Shown here: piece after piece, positions 46,833-55,456 of the stretch
Layout: every line of letters begins with the position of its first letter
Position numbering within the stretch: the first letter of the stretch is position 1
NCBI RefSeq assembly: GCF_017742995.1
Contig: NZ_CP072425.1
Span: forward strand, 2,542,001-2,606,000
Reading direction: 5' to 3'
Source: Pseudoalteromonas viridis
GTDB lineage: Bacteria; Pseudomonadota; Gammaproteobacteria; Enterobacterales; Alteromonadaceae
DNA length: 64,000 nt
The notes under the pieces: generated by a model
Database searches by the model: none
Seen by the model: the letters and a program-made list of their open reading frames with translations, nothing else
What the model was told of the DNA's origin: nothing
Position numbers and translations under genes: made by a program

Positions 46833-47096
46833 GGCGGCCCCTTAACCTGTACGGCTTAATAACTAGGTCTTTTGTATTGTAAATTGATTATTAACCTTTC
46901 TGCAATCGTTAACTGTGATTATTGCAGCCACCAAAGGCCGGTATTTTTACCTATTACTTTATAAGAGTAAGCGGTTATTTTTATTATAGTTGTTTTGGTC
47001 AAAATCTCTGTCCAAAAATGTTTACGTTTTGCTAGTCTGAGGTCTATTCTTAGAGTATGATCCCGGCAAAAGGTAGAAAACCGTTTTGAGGAACAA
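46833..47096. promoter_or_regulatory. Divergent promoter region of the polymer operon and tyrR
   Basis: 264 bases between the TTG start of the capA-like gene and the ATG of tyrR. The only long upstream region of the 18.8-kb operon, so its promoter must lie here. AT-rich near 46860-46900 and 46960-47000. No operator could be assigned with confidence. Confidence 0.5.
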
Positions 47097-48653
47097 ATGC
47101 GTTTAGAAATTCACTGTGCCGATCGGATCGGTATTGCGCAGGAAATTTTGAATATCCTGGTTAAGTACCGGGTTGACCTAAAAGGAATAGAAGTTGATTC
47201 CGTCAATTGCAGAATGTATGTGAGTTTCCCCCCCATAGAATTTGAACAGTTTCAGAAAATCATGCCTGAGATCAGGTTGATAGATGGGGTTGAGGATGTC
47301 AGAACGACGGCTTTTCTGCCTTCTGAGCGTGAACACAACGAGCTGAATACATTGCTCAGTGCGCTCCCAGACGGCGTTATTTCGATTGATGCAAAAGGCT
47401 GGGTGCGCCACTGTAATGATGCGGCGTGTCGCGATCTGAATCAGCCGGAGCCGGAGATCATCGGGGCAAATATTAATAACCTGCTGAAAGGATTTAATTT
47501 TACTCGTTGGCTGGAAGGTAAAGACGTACTTGGTCAGACAACCCGAGTTGAAGTGGGTGGTGAGGACTTTATTGCCGACATTTTACCTATTTCTGTACCG
47601 CAGGGGCCTGAGGGTGATGTACTGGCAGGTGCGGTGATCAATATAAAGTCACAAAGCCGGCTCGGTCAGCAGGTCAGTGCGTTTCGCCGTTACGGACAGG
47701 AGAGCTTTGCGGCAATTCACAGTCAGAGTACCGCCATGCGACGGGTGGTCCGCGAGGCGCGCAAAATGGCTCAACTGGAAGCGCCTATTTTAATTACGGG
47801 TGAAACTGGCACGGGTAAAGAGCTTCTGGCCCGCGCCTGTCATTATGCATCCAATCGCTCTTTGAAACCTTTTATTGCCTTGTCGTGTGCTTCACTGCCG
47901 GATGATGTCGCCGAATCCGAACTCTTTGGTTATGCCGGTTATGAGGAAAACAGTGCACCTAAACGCGGCGTGCTGGAGCAGGCCGACGGCGGCACGGTGT
48001 TCCTTGATGAAGTTGGTGAGATGTCTACGCAGTTGCAAACCAAGTTACTGCGCTTCTTGCAAGATGGTACCTTCCGTAAAGTGGGCGATGAAAATGAAGT
48101 GAAGGTCAACGTGCGGATCATTGCTGCGACACAAAAAGATCTGCCTGCTATGGTTCAGGAAGGCAGTTTCCGTGAAGATCTCTACTATCGCATTAACGTA
48201 CTGACACTGGAGATAGCCCCATTACGTGACCGTAAGGCCGATATCAAGTCTCTGGCTGAGCATTTCATTTCAAAATATGCGCAGCAAAGTGGTCATTCAA
48301 CACCGGCGCTGGATGAAGAGTGCCTGCAATTTCTGGAGCAATATCCCTGGCCGGGTAACGTCAGACAACTGGAAAATGCCATTTATCGTGCCGTGTCTAT
48401 GTTAGATGATAACGAGTTGCGGATAGAGCATTTGCAGTTGCCTACCTTTACTCATGACCTGGGTTATCTGGAGTCGGATTTTGAGGGCACGCTGGAACAG
48501 GCGGTTAAGCGTTTTGAAGCAACATTACTGCGTAAACTCTACCCAGCTTATCCAAGCTCACGCCAGCTGGCCAAACGATTGGGGCTGAGCCATACCGCCG
48601 TGGCAAACAAACTCAGAGAATACGGGATTAACCGCAAAACCGTAAAAGTATAA
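47097..48653 (+). CDS. tyrR: TyrR-type aromatic amino acid regulator
   Basis: 518 residues. N-terminal ACT domain (MRLEIHCADRIGIAQEIL, about 1-75), PAS domain (about 80-190), AAA+ core with Walker A GETGTGKE (about 235) and GGTVFLDEVGEM (about 300), and a Fis-like C-terminal helix-turn-helix (SRQLAKRLGLSHTAVANKLR). The loop that carries GAFTGA in sigma54 activators reads GYAGYEENSAPKRG, so like E. coli TyrR it should work with the main sigma factor. A likely target in this window is hppD, which has a matching operator. Divergent from the polymer operon. A strong terminator follows. Confidence 0.94.
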   Translation: MRLEIHCADRIGIAQEILNILVKYRVDLKGIEVDSVNCRMYVSFPPIEFEQFQKIMPEIRLIDGVEDVRTTAFLPSEREHNELNTLLSALPDGVISIDAKGWVRHCNDAACRDLNQPEPEIIGANINNLLKGFNFTRWLEGKDVLGQTTRVEVGGEDFIADILPISVPQGPEGDVLAGAVINIKSQSRLGQQVSAFRRYGQESFAAIHSQSTAMRRVVREARKMAQLEAPILITGETGTGKELLARACHYASNRSLKPFIALSCASLPDDVAESELFGYAGYEENSAPKRGVLEQADGGTVFLDEVGEMSTQLQTKLLRFLQDGTFRKVGDENEVKVNVRIIAATQKDLPAMVQEGSFREDLYYRINVLTLEIAPLRDRKADIKSLAEHFISKYAQQSGHSTPALDEECLQFLEQYPWPGNVRQLENAIYRAVSMLDDNELRIEHLQLPTFTHDLGYLESDFEGTLEQAVKRFEATLLRKLYPAYPSSRQLAKRLGLSHTAVANKLREYGINRKTVKV

Positions 48654-48655
48654 TT

Positions 48656-48677
48656 AAAGGGGCGTCGCGCCCCTTTT
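48656..48677 (+). terminator. Terminator of tyrR
   Basis: Perfect nine-base arms AAAGGGGCG / CGCCCCTTT with a three-base loop and a T-run, directly after the stop codon. Confidence 0.9.
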
Positions 48678-48690
48678 GTCACTGGGGCTG

Positions 48691-49182
48691 TTATTGCTTG
48701 GTACCCATATTTTTGGTGACACCGTCCAGCTTAATGTTATCAACGCCTTGCTCGGTAAACTTGATGGTCACGCTGAGGTTATTGCGTACCAGAAAGTAAT
48801 CAATATCATCCAGGCGCAGCACATAGTCTCCTTTGACGGGACTCATAAATTGCTTCTTAAATAGCTCAAGCTTGTGCTCACCAAGCTGCCAGCTGAATCC
48901 TTCTATAAAACCGGGGTTAAACTCCTGAACCCAGACCTTAGAATCATCTTTACTGAGTGTAATGGCAATAGAATACGATTCGGGGATCTGCGCCATGTCA
49001 TAACTGCGCTCACCGATGCGAAATTTTTGCGTGTCACTTTGCCAGCCGAAGCCAAAGTTAAAGTCTTTTGCTACGCCAGTGGGATAAACCAGCTGGCCTT
49101 TACCGGGCAAATCAAAATCAGCCCAGGCATGCCCGGCACTGAACAAGGTCAATAAATACACGAGCTTGGTTAAGTATTTCAT
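48691..49182 (-). CDS. Hypothetical exported protein
   Basis: ATG at 49182 opens a signal peptide (MKYLTKLVYLLTLFSAGHAWA). The 163-residue protein is otherwise beta-rich (AKDFNFGFGWQSDTQKFRIGER, SYSIAITLSKDDSKVWVQEF, HKLELFKKQFMSPVKGDYVLRLDDIDYFLV, NLSVTIKFTEQ), which suggests a small periplasmic beta-sandwich. I do not recognise a family. Convergent with tyrR; no operon partner. Confidence 0.75.
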   Translation of the reverse strand: MKYLTKLVYLLTLFSAGHAWADFDLPGKGQLVYPTGVAKDFNFGFGWQSDTQKFRIGERSYDMAQIPESYSIAITLSKDDSKVWVQEFNPGFIEGFSWQLGEHKLELFKKQFMSPVKGDYVLRLDDIDYFLVRNNLSVTIKFTEQGVDNIKLDGVTKNMGTKQ

Positions 49183-49332
49183 CAAGTTACACTCTTTTAA
49201 GTCTTGCCTAAAAGTTAATGCACAAACGCACTTTTCGCAAGTTACGCGTGTGTAGCATGATTTAATTCCTGCTTGTTGTGAAACCCGGCTGTGCTAAACT
49301 CGGGTTTTATGCTAACTGGTTGGACCAATGAC

Positions 49333-49872
49333 ATGAATTTATACTTCCGTTTATTGTGGTTATTCTGGCGGATCCGTCAAAATAAAGCCACGCAACCTTT
49401 ACTGGATGTGATCGATATTAATTTCAGGGCTCTGCCGAGTGATTGTGATATTAATTTGCACCTGACTAACTCGCGTTATCTGGCCATGATGGATCTGGCG
49501 CGTACCTGGATGACTGAGCGGGTTGGGCTATTTAGTGCGATTATGAAGCGTCGCTGGTTCCCAATCGTGAATGCCACCGCCATTACTTATATTCGCGATA
49601 TCAAGCCATTGCAGGAGTTTACGGTATCGACCCGGTTAGTTGGCTGGGATCACAAGTACTTTTATATCGAACAGAAGTTTCACTCAGAGCGCGGCCTGCA
49701 CGCAATTGCCTATGTACGTGGCGTATTCAGAAGTCGCCAGGGTGTGATCAGTGTGGAAGAAATGCTGGAAGTTGCTGGGTTTAAAGGGGAAGCGCCGGTT
49801 TTGCCAGAAGAAATCGTGCACTGGAAAGCCATGTTGGAGCAGAAAAAAGCCCGTAATGCGAAAGTGGCATAA
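49333..49872 (+). CDS. Acyl-CoA thioesterase-like hotdog protein
   Basis: Start uncertain: 49333 (MNLYFRLLWLFWRI) is preferred because related proteins begin like this, but an ATG at 49309 is possible and neither has a strong ribosome site. About 179 residues. The short hydrophobic N-terminus may bind the membrane. The 4HBT pattern LPSDCDINLHLTNSRYLAMMDLARTWM is clear, with the Asp-x-Asn-x-His core of YbgC/THEM6-type thioesterases, then VNATAITYIRDIKPLQEFTVSTRLVGWD. Substrate unknown. Single gene, convergent with ompW. Confidence 0.88.
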   Translation: MNLYFRLLWLFWRIRQNKATQPLLDVIDINFRALPSDCDINLHLTNSRYLAMMDLARTWMTERVGLFSAIMKRRWFPIVNATAITYIRDIKPLQEFTVSTRLVGWDHKYFYIEQKFHSERGLHAIAYVRGVFRSRQGVISVEEMLEVAGFKGEAPVLPEEIVHWKAMLEQKKARNAKVA

Positions 49873-49919
49873 AGGGCCAGTGTGATGGCCCCTGGGGATT
49901 GAGAAAGTAACTCTGTAGT

Positions 49920-49940
49920 GTGCCCACACGGTGTGGGCAC
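49920..49940. terminator. Perfect palindrome between convergent genes
   Basis: Ten-base arms GTGCCCACAC / GTGTGGGCAC around one G, between the stops of the thioesterase and ompW genes. No T-run; may act as a weak two-way terminator or transcript end stabiliser. Confidence 0.5.
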
Positions 49941-49949
49941 CTTAAATCG

Positions 49950-50624
49950 TTAGAATTTGTATTTTACACCGAACATGGCAACAATTGGGTCTAACTCAAC
50001 ATCTGAAGTTAGCGCTTGCTTGCCGTCTGCGTAAACGGTTGCATCGGTATTGATGTCCATCTTAGAAATCATAGCGTGCAGACCCCACTTATCATTCAGG
50101 TCGTAGTTGAAACCAACCTGAAGAGCGATACCGAATGAGCTGTCCAGGTCGACCTTAACATCGTCAGTACCCAGAACACCTTTAAGTGCCGCGCTGGCCT
50201 CTTCATCGAAGAATACGGTGTAGTTCAGACCAGCACCGATGAATGGACGGAACTTATCATTGGCACCGAAAAAGTGGTACTGAGCCAGCAATGTAGGTGG
50301 CAAGTGCTTAACAGAGGCAATCTCTACACCGCCCAGTTGCGTACTTGGGTTACCCGGAATATAGCCTTCACCTTCAACCGTGTGAGAAAACGGGGTGGCT
50401 GCAATTAATTCAAATACAATGTTGTCGTTGTACTGGTAGTCAAAGGTAATACCCAGTTGTGTGTCTGAGTCAGCGACCAGGCCTGCTGTTTTGATTTCAT
50501 TCAACGCTGAGCCTGTGTCACTAGGGTTTACGTTAATTGCACCAACATTCACACTGAACTGTGCTTGAGCCAGTGGTGCAGTTAACATAAGCGTAGATAG
50601 GATAGCTGCAGTAAGTTTTTTCAT
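49950..50624 (-). CDS. ompW: OmpW-family outer-membrane protein
   Basis: ATG at 50624 (MKKLTAAILSTLMLTAPLAQA) is preferred to the ATG two codons earlier because AGGAG then has a six-base spacing. 224 residues: signal peptide, then the OmpW eight-strand barrel with FSVNVGAINVNPSD, DTQLGITFDYQYNDNIVFELIAATPFSH, HLPPTLLAQYHFFG, FRPFIGAGLNYTVFFDE, FGIALQVGFNYDLNDKWGLHAMISKMDI and the terminal FGVKYKF. OmpW passes small hydrophobic molecules and is often oxygen-regulated; an FNR-like box lies upstream. Confidence 0.95.
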   Translation of the reverse strand: MKKLTAAILSTLMLTAPLAQAQFSVNVGAINVNPSDTGSALNEIKTAGLVADSDTQLGITFDYQYNDNIVFELIAATPFSHTVEGEGYIPGNPSTQLGGVEIASVKHLPPTLLAQYHFFGANDKFRPFIGAGLNYTVFFDEEASAALKGVLGTDDVKVDLDSSFGIALQVGFNYDLNDKWGLHAMISKMDINTDATVYADGKQALTSDVELDPIVAMFGVKYKF

Positions 50625-51028
50625 TTTCATCTCCTGAACCTGTACAAGGTAAATCTTTTTGTTGCAGCTATCATAGGCCGATGCGTTTTTTCAAAAGCTG
50701 TTCTAGATCAATATTCAAATTGCGAAATTTCAGAAAAAATTGAAAATTTGATTTAGATTAAGTTTTGGCAATCAAAACAGGAAAGGTTGAGTAAAAAGGT
50801 GACAGTGGGTGCTCAATAGTGTCATTTTTTATAACAAGTCATTTTGCCGATATGACACAATTGAGCGTATGCCACGTTCAGAATGTATAGAAGCAGCGTA
50901 TTGCGTCTTGAAGAAGTTTGTCAAAAAAGCTGGGCAATAAGAAAAGATAAGGGACTTCGACTGTTATAGCTGCTGATACCCAGGCGGGGGTAAAGGGAAA
51001 TTACATATCTCCCTTAATCTACCAAATA
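50625..51028. other. ompW upstream region
   Basis: No gene supported. Contains the ompW ribosome site, an FNR-like box at 50748, an AT-rich stretch, and on its right the end region of the small exported-protein gene with a weak AAGGGA/TCCCTT dyad near 50995-51016. Confidence 0.45.
50748..50761. promoter_or_regulatory. FNR-type box candidate upstream of ompW
   Basis: TTGATTTAGATTAA matches TTGAT-N4-ATCAA at nine of ten fixed positions, about 125 bases before the ompW start. ompW is under FNR control in E. coli; here it is a pattern match in an AT-rich region. Confidence 0.35.
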
Positions 51029-51334
51029 TTACAGCAATTTGGCGCCAATTATACGACCCTGCTTGTTTGGGTGGTTGACACACTTATCGTAGATCACGAT
51101 CACCTTTTTATCTGACAACTTAGCCGCCAAAAGTAGCGAGAATATCGCATCATATTTTGGGTGGCTACCTTCAAGTTTATAGAGAGAACCGCATTCCTCA
51201 GCTGGCATTTGAACATAAGCTGAACCTGAAGTAATGCCGTATATATGCAGGTTTTTTGGTACTGCTGGTTTTGTTTCAGCTGCCAAGGTGCTAAATGACA
51301 AAAAAGTGGCAAGTGCTATGAGGGCTTTTTTCAT
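51029..51334 (-). CDS. Small exported hypothetical protein
   Basis: 101 residues: signal peptide (MKKALIALATFLSFSTLAA), then an 80-residue domain with two Cys (MPAEECGSLYKLEG; VIVIYDKCVNHPNKQGRIIGAKLL) that could form a disulfide. The layout resembles small secreted OB-fold-like proteins found in Vibrio and Pseudoalteromonas, but I cannot name a family. Stands alone. Confidence 0.7.
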   Translation of the reverse strand: MKKALIALATFLSFSTLAAETKPAVPKNLHIYGITSGSAYVQMPAEECGSLYKLEGSHPKYDAIFSLLLAAKLSDKKVIVIYDKCVNHPNKQGRIIGAKLL

Positions 51335-51423
51335 AATAAATTCTTCCTTTCAAATTATAAAACTGTTCCTTTATTATATCCGAACATTGCCATTAGTTAA
51401 ATGGTGGTAGGGCAAGCTGTTAT

Positions 51424-52188
51424 TTAATTGTCCTGAATAAGCTCGGTTTCGCACCCACCCAGTTGCTTCAAGAGTTCATCAAGATGGCGCTTGGTGGTGT
51501 CATTGAGCATGTCGCGGTTAAAGCGCAGGGCCAGTTGGCACATTTTGGTGTCAACAAAGCCTTCGACTGCCACAATACGCACAGGCACGGCATATAAAGG
51601 TGAGATCAATAAATTGCCGCCGTTGAGTTCGAATACATCCAGCTCCAGCTCATAGGTATTAAACAAATGCATTTCTCGGCTGTAGGGGGATTGCAGCAAC
51701 ATACCAGACTGGCTGATGTTTTTAACTTGGCCGGACAGGGTTCGGCTGCCGGTGCGGATCCGTACGCTGTGCTCAGGCAACCCGGATAAGCGCACCGCAC
51801 CGCGACGACTGATGGTGTTCCAGGATTTGTGAACTGTCTCCTCGAGCTTGTCGGCGGTAAAGGGTTTCATCATATATTGCGAGACCCCGTGTTGAATGGC
51901 ACACACCACATGCTCTCTGTCGCCCAGTGAACTCATCATAATAAAGGGCGTTTTACTGTGTTTTTTTGATTTTCTGACCCTTTTGAGCAGTTCCTCACCA
52001 TCCAGATTTGGCATTTGCCAGTCGGCAATGATGATGTCGATATGCCGGGCATCCAGTAATTCCAGTGCCTCTTTACCATCTTCTGCGGTGTAGACGTTTT
52101 CGGCGCCAAGGCGGTTGACTAAGGTGGTACGTACCAGGTTTCTAACCAGCTGGCAGTCGTCGACGACCAAAAAACTGACATCCTGCAT
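51424..52188 (-). CDS. Response regulator with PilZ-like output domain
   Basis: 254 residues. The receiver domain (1-125) has the acidic pair VVDDC, the phospho-Asp in IIADWQMPN (about 55), Ser in MMSS and Lys in MMKPF, so it should be phosphorylated normally. The second half (about 135-235) looks like a PilZ domain (RLSGLPEHSVRIRTGSRTLSGQVKNISQSGMLLQS), though the usual RxxxR c-di-GMP loop is not clearly present (ISRRGAVRL is the nearest). May couple a histidine kinase signal to motility or surface behaviour. No kinase gene is adjacent. Confidence 0.82.
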   Translation of the reverse strand: MQDVSFLVVDDCQLVRNLVRTTLVNRLGAENVYTAEDGKEALELLDARHIDIIIADWQMPNLDGEELLKRVRKSKKHSKTPFIMMSSLGDREHVVCAIQHGVSQYMMKPFTADKLEETVHKSWNTISRRGAVRLSGLPEHSVRIRTGSRTLSGQVKNISQSGMLLQSPYSREMHLFNTYELELDVFELNGGNLLISPLYAVPVRIVAVEGFVDTKMCQLALRFNRDMLNDTTKRHLDELLKQLGGCETELIQDN

Positions 52189-52531
52189 TACTAGTTCCTT
52201 ATCTTGCAGTAAATAGAACGGAGTCGTGACCTGAGGGAACCCCAGATTAGGCTTTCAATACTAACCTTCACATACTTAGTTCTAGCATATGCAGGGCAAT
52301 TGACAACCTGTTATCGAAATTGACCAATATATTACGCTCTGCTCGGCTTTATTGAGTCCTGTGCAATACATATTTGTCACAAAATTGCCTTGCAGTCGAC
52401 ATGAACTGGTCATGCTCAGGCGCTGTAATCGAGAGCAAATGAGCAACCTCAGGGCATGGAATGATCTGGCTGCGCCTCGATGCTGTGATGCCTGCTGTTG
52501 CTTTTATATCAGAACACAGGAACTGTATGTT
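52189..52531. other. Divergent promoter region between the REC-PilZ gene and dapE
   Basis: The dapE reading frame stays open through most of this region (from 52352), but the extension has Cys-rich, unlikely sequence and no ribosome site, so it is treated as non-coding. No operator recognised. Confidence 0.45.
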
Positions 52532-53710
52532 ATGCCTTCCCCTGCAATAAAACCTTCGGTCAAACACAATACCAGCAGCAATACGGTAAAAACGCTGCGA
52601 CGCTTAATCAACGCGCCCTCTGTAACACCGGATGATGCCGGTACCATTGATTATCTGGCTGAACGTCTGGCGACACTTGGCTTTGAATACACGCATCTCG
52701 ATTGTAACGGTGTGCGCAATCTGGTTGCCTGGCGTGAGTTTGGCCCCGGGCCTGTGATGGCTTTTGCGGGTCATGTTGACGTGGTTCCTGCGAACCCACA
52801 GGGCTGGGTGGCACATCCCTTTGCCGCTGCCGTGATAGATGACGTGATTTATGGGCGAGGCGCGGCCGATATGAAAGGGGGCGTTGCCGCTATGTTGAGT
52901 GCAACCGAGCACTTGTGTGAGCGGGCGCAGCAGTGCCAGGGCACCTTATTCTGGCTTATTACCTCTGATGAAGAGGGGGAAGCTGAGTATGGCTCAAAAA
53001 TCATGGCCGAGTATCTGGCACAACAGGCGATTGTGCTTGACGCCTGTCTGGTTGGTGAACCCACTTCACATCAGCAAGTCGGCGACACTATTAAAAATGG
53101 TCGTCGTGGTGCGATTTCCGGGCGGATACAGATCCGTGGTAAGGCTGGGCATGTCGCTTACCCTGAGCAAACCATCAATGCGGCGCATATTGCCGGTGAG
53201 CTGGTGAATGAGCTGGCCAATATCAGCTGGTGGAAAGATGTGCTGGGGTCGCAAACCAGTTTGCAGGTAACCGGCCTGACGGTGCCTGATATCGTTGACA
53301 ACCTGGTGCCGGCAAGCTGTGAAATTACCTTTAATGTGCGTTACAGCCATGCCTATAAAAGTCAGGAAATCTATCAGATAGTGGCACAGGCTTTGGCGCC
53401 CTGGCACGATAACGTCAGTGTGCAGTGGGAGCGTCCCTGTGAGTCCTACTATACGGGCGGACGTGAGTCGGCGTGTTTTCTCAATTTGGTTGAGCAGGCC
53501 ATTTTGCGTGTGCGAGGACAGTTTCCGGCACTGAGCACCGCCGGGGGCACATCGGATGGTCGCTTTTTTGCCTCCTGTGAGACACAGGTGATTGAATGTG
53601 GCGTAAAGAACGACTCCATTCATCAGGTGAATGAACACGTGTCGGTGGCAGATCTCCACGCCATTGAGGAGATCTACCGCGCGATTTTATGCGACTACTT
53701 TGTTGCTTGA
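52532..53710 (+). CDS. dapE: Succinyl-diaminopimelate desuccinylase-like M20 peptidase
   Basis: ATG at 52532 (MPSPAIKPSV), with AGGA ten bases before; an upstream open extension of 60 codons looks spurious. 392 residues, close to the usual 375-380 of DapE. Zinc ligands and catalytic residues are present: AGHVDVVP (His, Asp), YGRGAADMKGG (Asp), SDEEGEAEYG (catalytic Glu pair) and NDSIHQVNEHV (His near the end). RRLINAPSVTPDDAGTIDYLAERL is the usual DapE N-terminus. Makes LL-diaminopimelate for lysine and cell wall. ArgE-type activity is less likely. Single gene. Confidence 0.9.
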   Translation: MPSPAIKPSVKHNTSSNTVKTLRRLINAPSVTPDDAGTIDYLAERLATLGFEYTHLDCNGVRNLVAWREFGPGPVMAFAGHVDVVPANPQGWVAHPFAAAVIDDVIYGRGAADMKGGVAAMLSATEHLCERAQQCQGTLFWLITSDEEGEAEYGSKIMAEYLAQQAIVLDACLVGEPTSHQQVGDTIKNGRRGAISGRIQIRGKAGHVAYPEQTINAAHIAGELVNELANISWWKDVLGSQTSLQVTGLTVPDIVDNLVPASCEITFNVRYSHAYKSQEIYQIVAQALAPWHDNVSVQWERPCESYYTGGRESACFLNLVEQAILRVRGQFPALSTAGGTSDGRFFASCETQVIECGVKNDSIHQVNEHVSVADLHAIEEIYRAILCDYFVA

Positions 53711-53729
53711 TGGAACTTCATTGCAACGA

Positions 53730-54266
53730 TTATTGCGCCAGCTCGCGGCGCAATTGTGCCTGCATGGCTCTGAGTCCCTGTATTTTATCCCTTGCTTCTT
53801 GCAGTTGCTGTGGCGGCAACTTATGTCTAATGCCCTTTTCAAGTAGTGCTTCCAGCCGTTCAACCTTTTTATCTACTGCGGCAACATAAGCCTGTTTCAT
53901 TTGAGCTGCGCGGGCGGATTGATGTGCCAGGTAGGCTTGGTGATCAGACAAGTCGCCCTGATAGGCTGGCGCAGGTGTAGCGGCTGAAATGGGTGGAATA
54001 TAGGGGGCGTCATCGCTGACTTCTCGCGATTGCGTAACAGGCTGTAAATTGGCAGGAGCTGTGACGGCTTTGGCGGGTGTGGCACTGCCGGCGGGCAATG
54101 CCACAGCCGAAGTCGCTGTTACAGACCCAACGGGCTGCGTTTGCAGGTGCTCTTGTTGCGCCTTTTCTGAGTTCACTCGCAATGGCGAAAGAGTGTGCAA
54201 GGTCCACAATCCATAACCCAGCCCTCCCAGGACGAGGGCAAGCAAAAGTGCTTGTATGCGACCCAT
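53730..54266 (-). CDS. Hypothetical membrane-anchored coiled-coil protein
   Basis: 178 residues: N-terminal membrane helix (about 4-26), a low-complexity Ala/Pro/Thr linker (about 40-110), then a charged helical coiled coil (about 112-178, MKQAYVAAVDKKVERLEALLEKGIRHKLPPQQLQEARDKI). The start codon shares a base with the stop of the foldase-like gene (TAATG), so it is the third gene of that operon. It could be a membrane tether for the foldase or the secreted enzyme. Family unknown. Confidence 0.72.
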   Translation of the reverse strand: MGRIQALLLALVLGGLGYGLWTLHTLSPLRVNSEKAQQEHLQTQPVGSVTATSAVALPAGSATPAKAVTAPANLQPVTQSREVSDDAPYIPPISAATPAPAYQGDLSDHQAYLAHQSARAAQMKQAYVAAVDKKVERLEALLEKGIRHKLPPQQLQEARDKIQGLRAMQAQLRRELAQ

Positions 54267-55456
54267 TAAAGCTTCACTCCATGCTGTTGCTGCCAGTGTT
54301 TAAAGCGCTTTTGATAAGCCGCCGCAGCATGCTGCGTAGTGAGCGATTCCAGCGCCCGATAACGCACGGTCTCACTGTCCTTAGGATAGTAGGCATACTG
54401 AGGCTGCTCTGCATACACAACAGCCCAGCGTCCCTGAGGCGTGCGTACCGGCGAAGTCGCTTTGCCAGGCTTGCTGCTAAACGCCAGCTGGGCAAGCCAG
54501 CGCTGAGTATGCTCGCGGGTAATGGCATGCAAAGCTGCTTTTTCATCCGTAGCAAATTCATTGCGACGTTTTGCCGCCTTTAGCGCAGGTAATGGGCCTC
54601 TTTTTCCAAGCTGTTTATGAAACTGCTTTGCCTCTTTCATGGTATCAAAGGTTACCGCCAGGGCTGACAGCTGAGACTGATACCTGAAATCATCGCGGTG
54701 ACGTTGGTAGTAACGCTGGATTTCGCTGCCAGGGATGTTTGCTCTGAGTGCTTCCAGGTAGGGACTGCGCTCGCCATGAAGCTGCGCTTTGATCCCTAAA
54801 TAAGCCAGCATGGGCGGGCGTAACAGCTCTCCTGTTGCAAGTGCGTTCAGGCGCGTCAGTGTCAGGCCCTGCTGAGCTAAAAGTGGTGTTGCTGCCGCTG
54901 CCAGATCGGCATAATAGCGCCACTCGATTAACTGGTGCGTGAGCAAGCCGATATCGCCCTGGTGAAGGCGAAAGCGGTTTTGCATTGACTGGCTGGTCAG
55001 TAGCTGTGCCAGTGTGACTTTGGGTGTATCCAGCAGTTTAATCTGCGCCCAGTGTGAGAGCTGCTCAGGCTGGTAATCACCGTCGGCCGGATATAAACCC
55101 AAAAGACCAGATAACGCCGCTGCGTCAAAGGGGGCCTCTAGCTGTACTTTAGGCACGGATTTAAGTGCCGGGAATTGATGTATGAGCAATGTCACCATCA
55201 TACGGCGAACATGGTAGTCGTTGTCAAATCCGACACTCGACTGTCGTTTGAGTAACTCGGGGTTAAGCTGGCGTGCTGTTGCCAGCAAAAACTGATTCTC
55301 AAGCAAGTGCTTGTTGAGTTCAGTACCGGATAATGCACGGTCTTGCTGTTGATACAAAGACTGCATCAGAGCCAGCTCAGGCTTGGTCAGTTGAGTCAGG
55401 GATGCCCAACATGGCAGGCTTAAACAGCCTGCCAGGAGTAATACCAGATAATACAT
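54266..55456 (-). CDS. Exported parvulin-type peptidyl-prolyl isomerase-like foldase
   Basis: 396 residues with a signal peptide (MYYLVLLLAGCLSLPCWA). The N-terminal and middle parts are helical, SurA/PrsA-like (SLYQQQDRALSGTELNKHLLENQFLLATARQLNPELL). A region near 255-380 has the pattern of a degenerate rotamase domain (EIQRYYQRHRDDFRYQSQLSALAVTFDTMKEAKQF; TSPVRTPQGRWAVVYAEQ). Begins directly after the stop of the upstream zinc-enzyme gene, and its stop overlaps the start of the coiled-coil gene. A dedicated folding or export factor for that enzyme is a reasonable guess. Catalytic activity as an isomerase is not certain. Confidence 0.6.
   Translation of the reverse strand: MYYLVLLLAGCLSLPCWASLTQLTKPELALMQSLYQQQDRALSGTELNKHLLENQFLLATARQLNPELLKRQSSVGFDNDYHVRRMMVTLLIHQFPALKSVPKVQLEAPFDAAALSGLLGLYPADGDYQPEQLSHWAQIKLLDTPKVTLAQLLTSQSMQNRFRLHQGDIGLLTHQLIEWRYYADLAAAATPLLAQQGLTLTRLNALATGELLRPPMLAYLGIKAQLHGERSPYLEALRANIPGSEIQRYYQRHRDDFRYQSQLSALAVTFDTMKEAKQFHKQLGKRGPLPALKAAKRRNEFATDEKAALHAITREHTQRWLAQLAFSSKPGKATSPVRTPQGRWAVVYAEQPQYAYYPKDSETVRYRALESLTTQHAAAAYQKRFKHWQQQHGVKL

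Noticed and set aside
46878-46895. TyrR box in the divergent region between the polymer operon and tyrR
   Set aside because: TGTAAA-N6-ATTAAC lacks the invariant C of the second half-site.
52352-52531. N-terminal extension of dapE
   Set aside because: Cys-rich unlikely sequence without a ribosome site; the family start and AGGA point to 52532.
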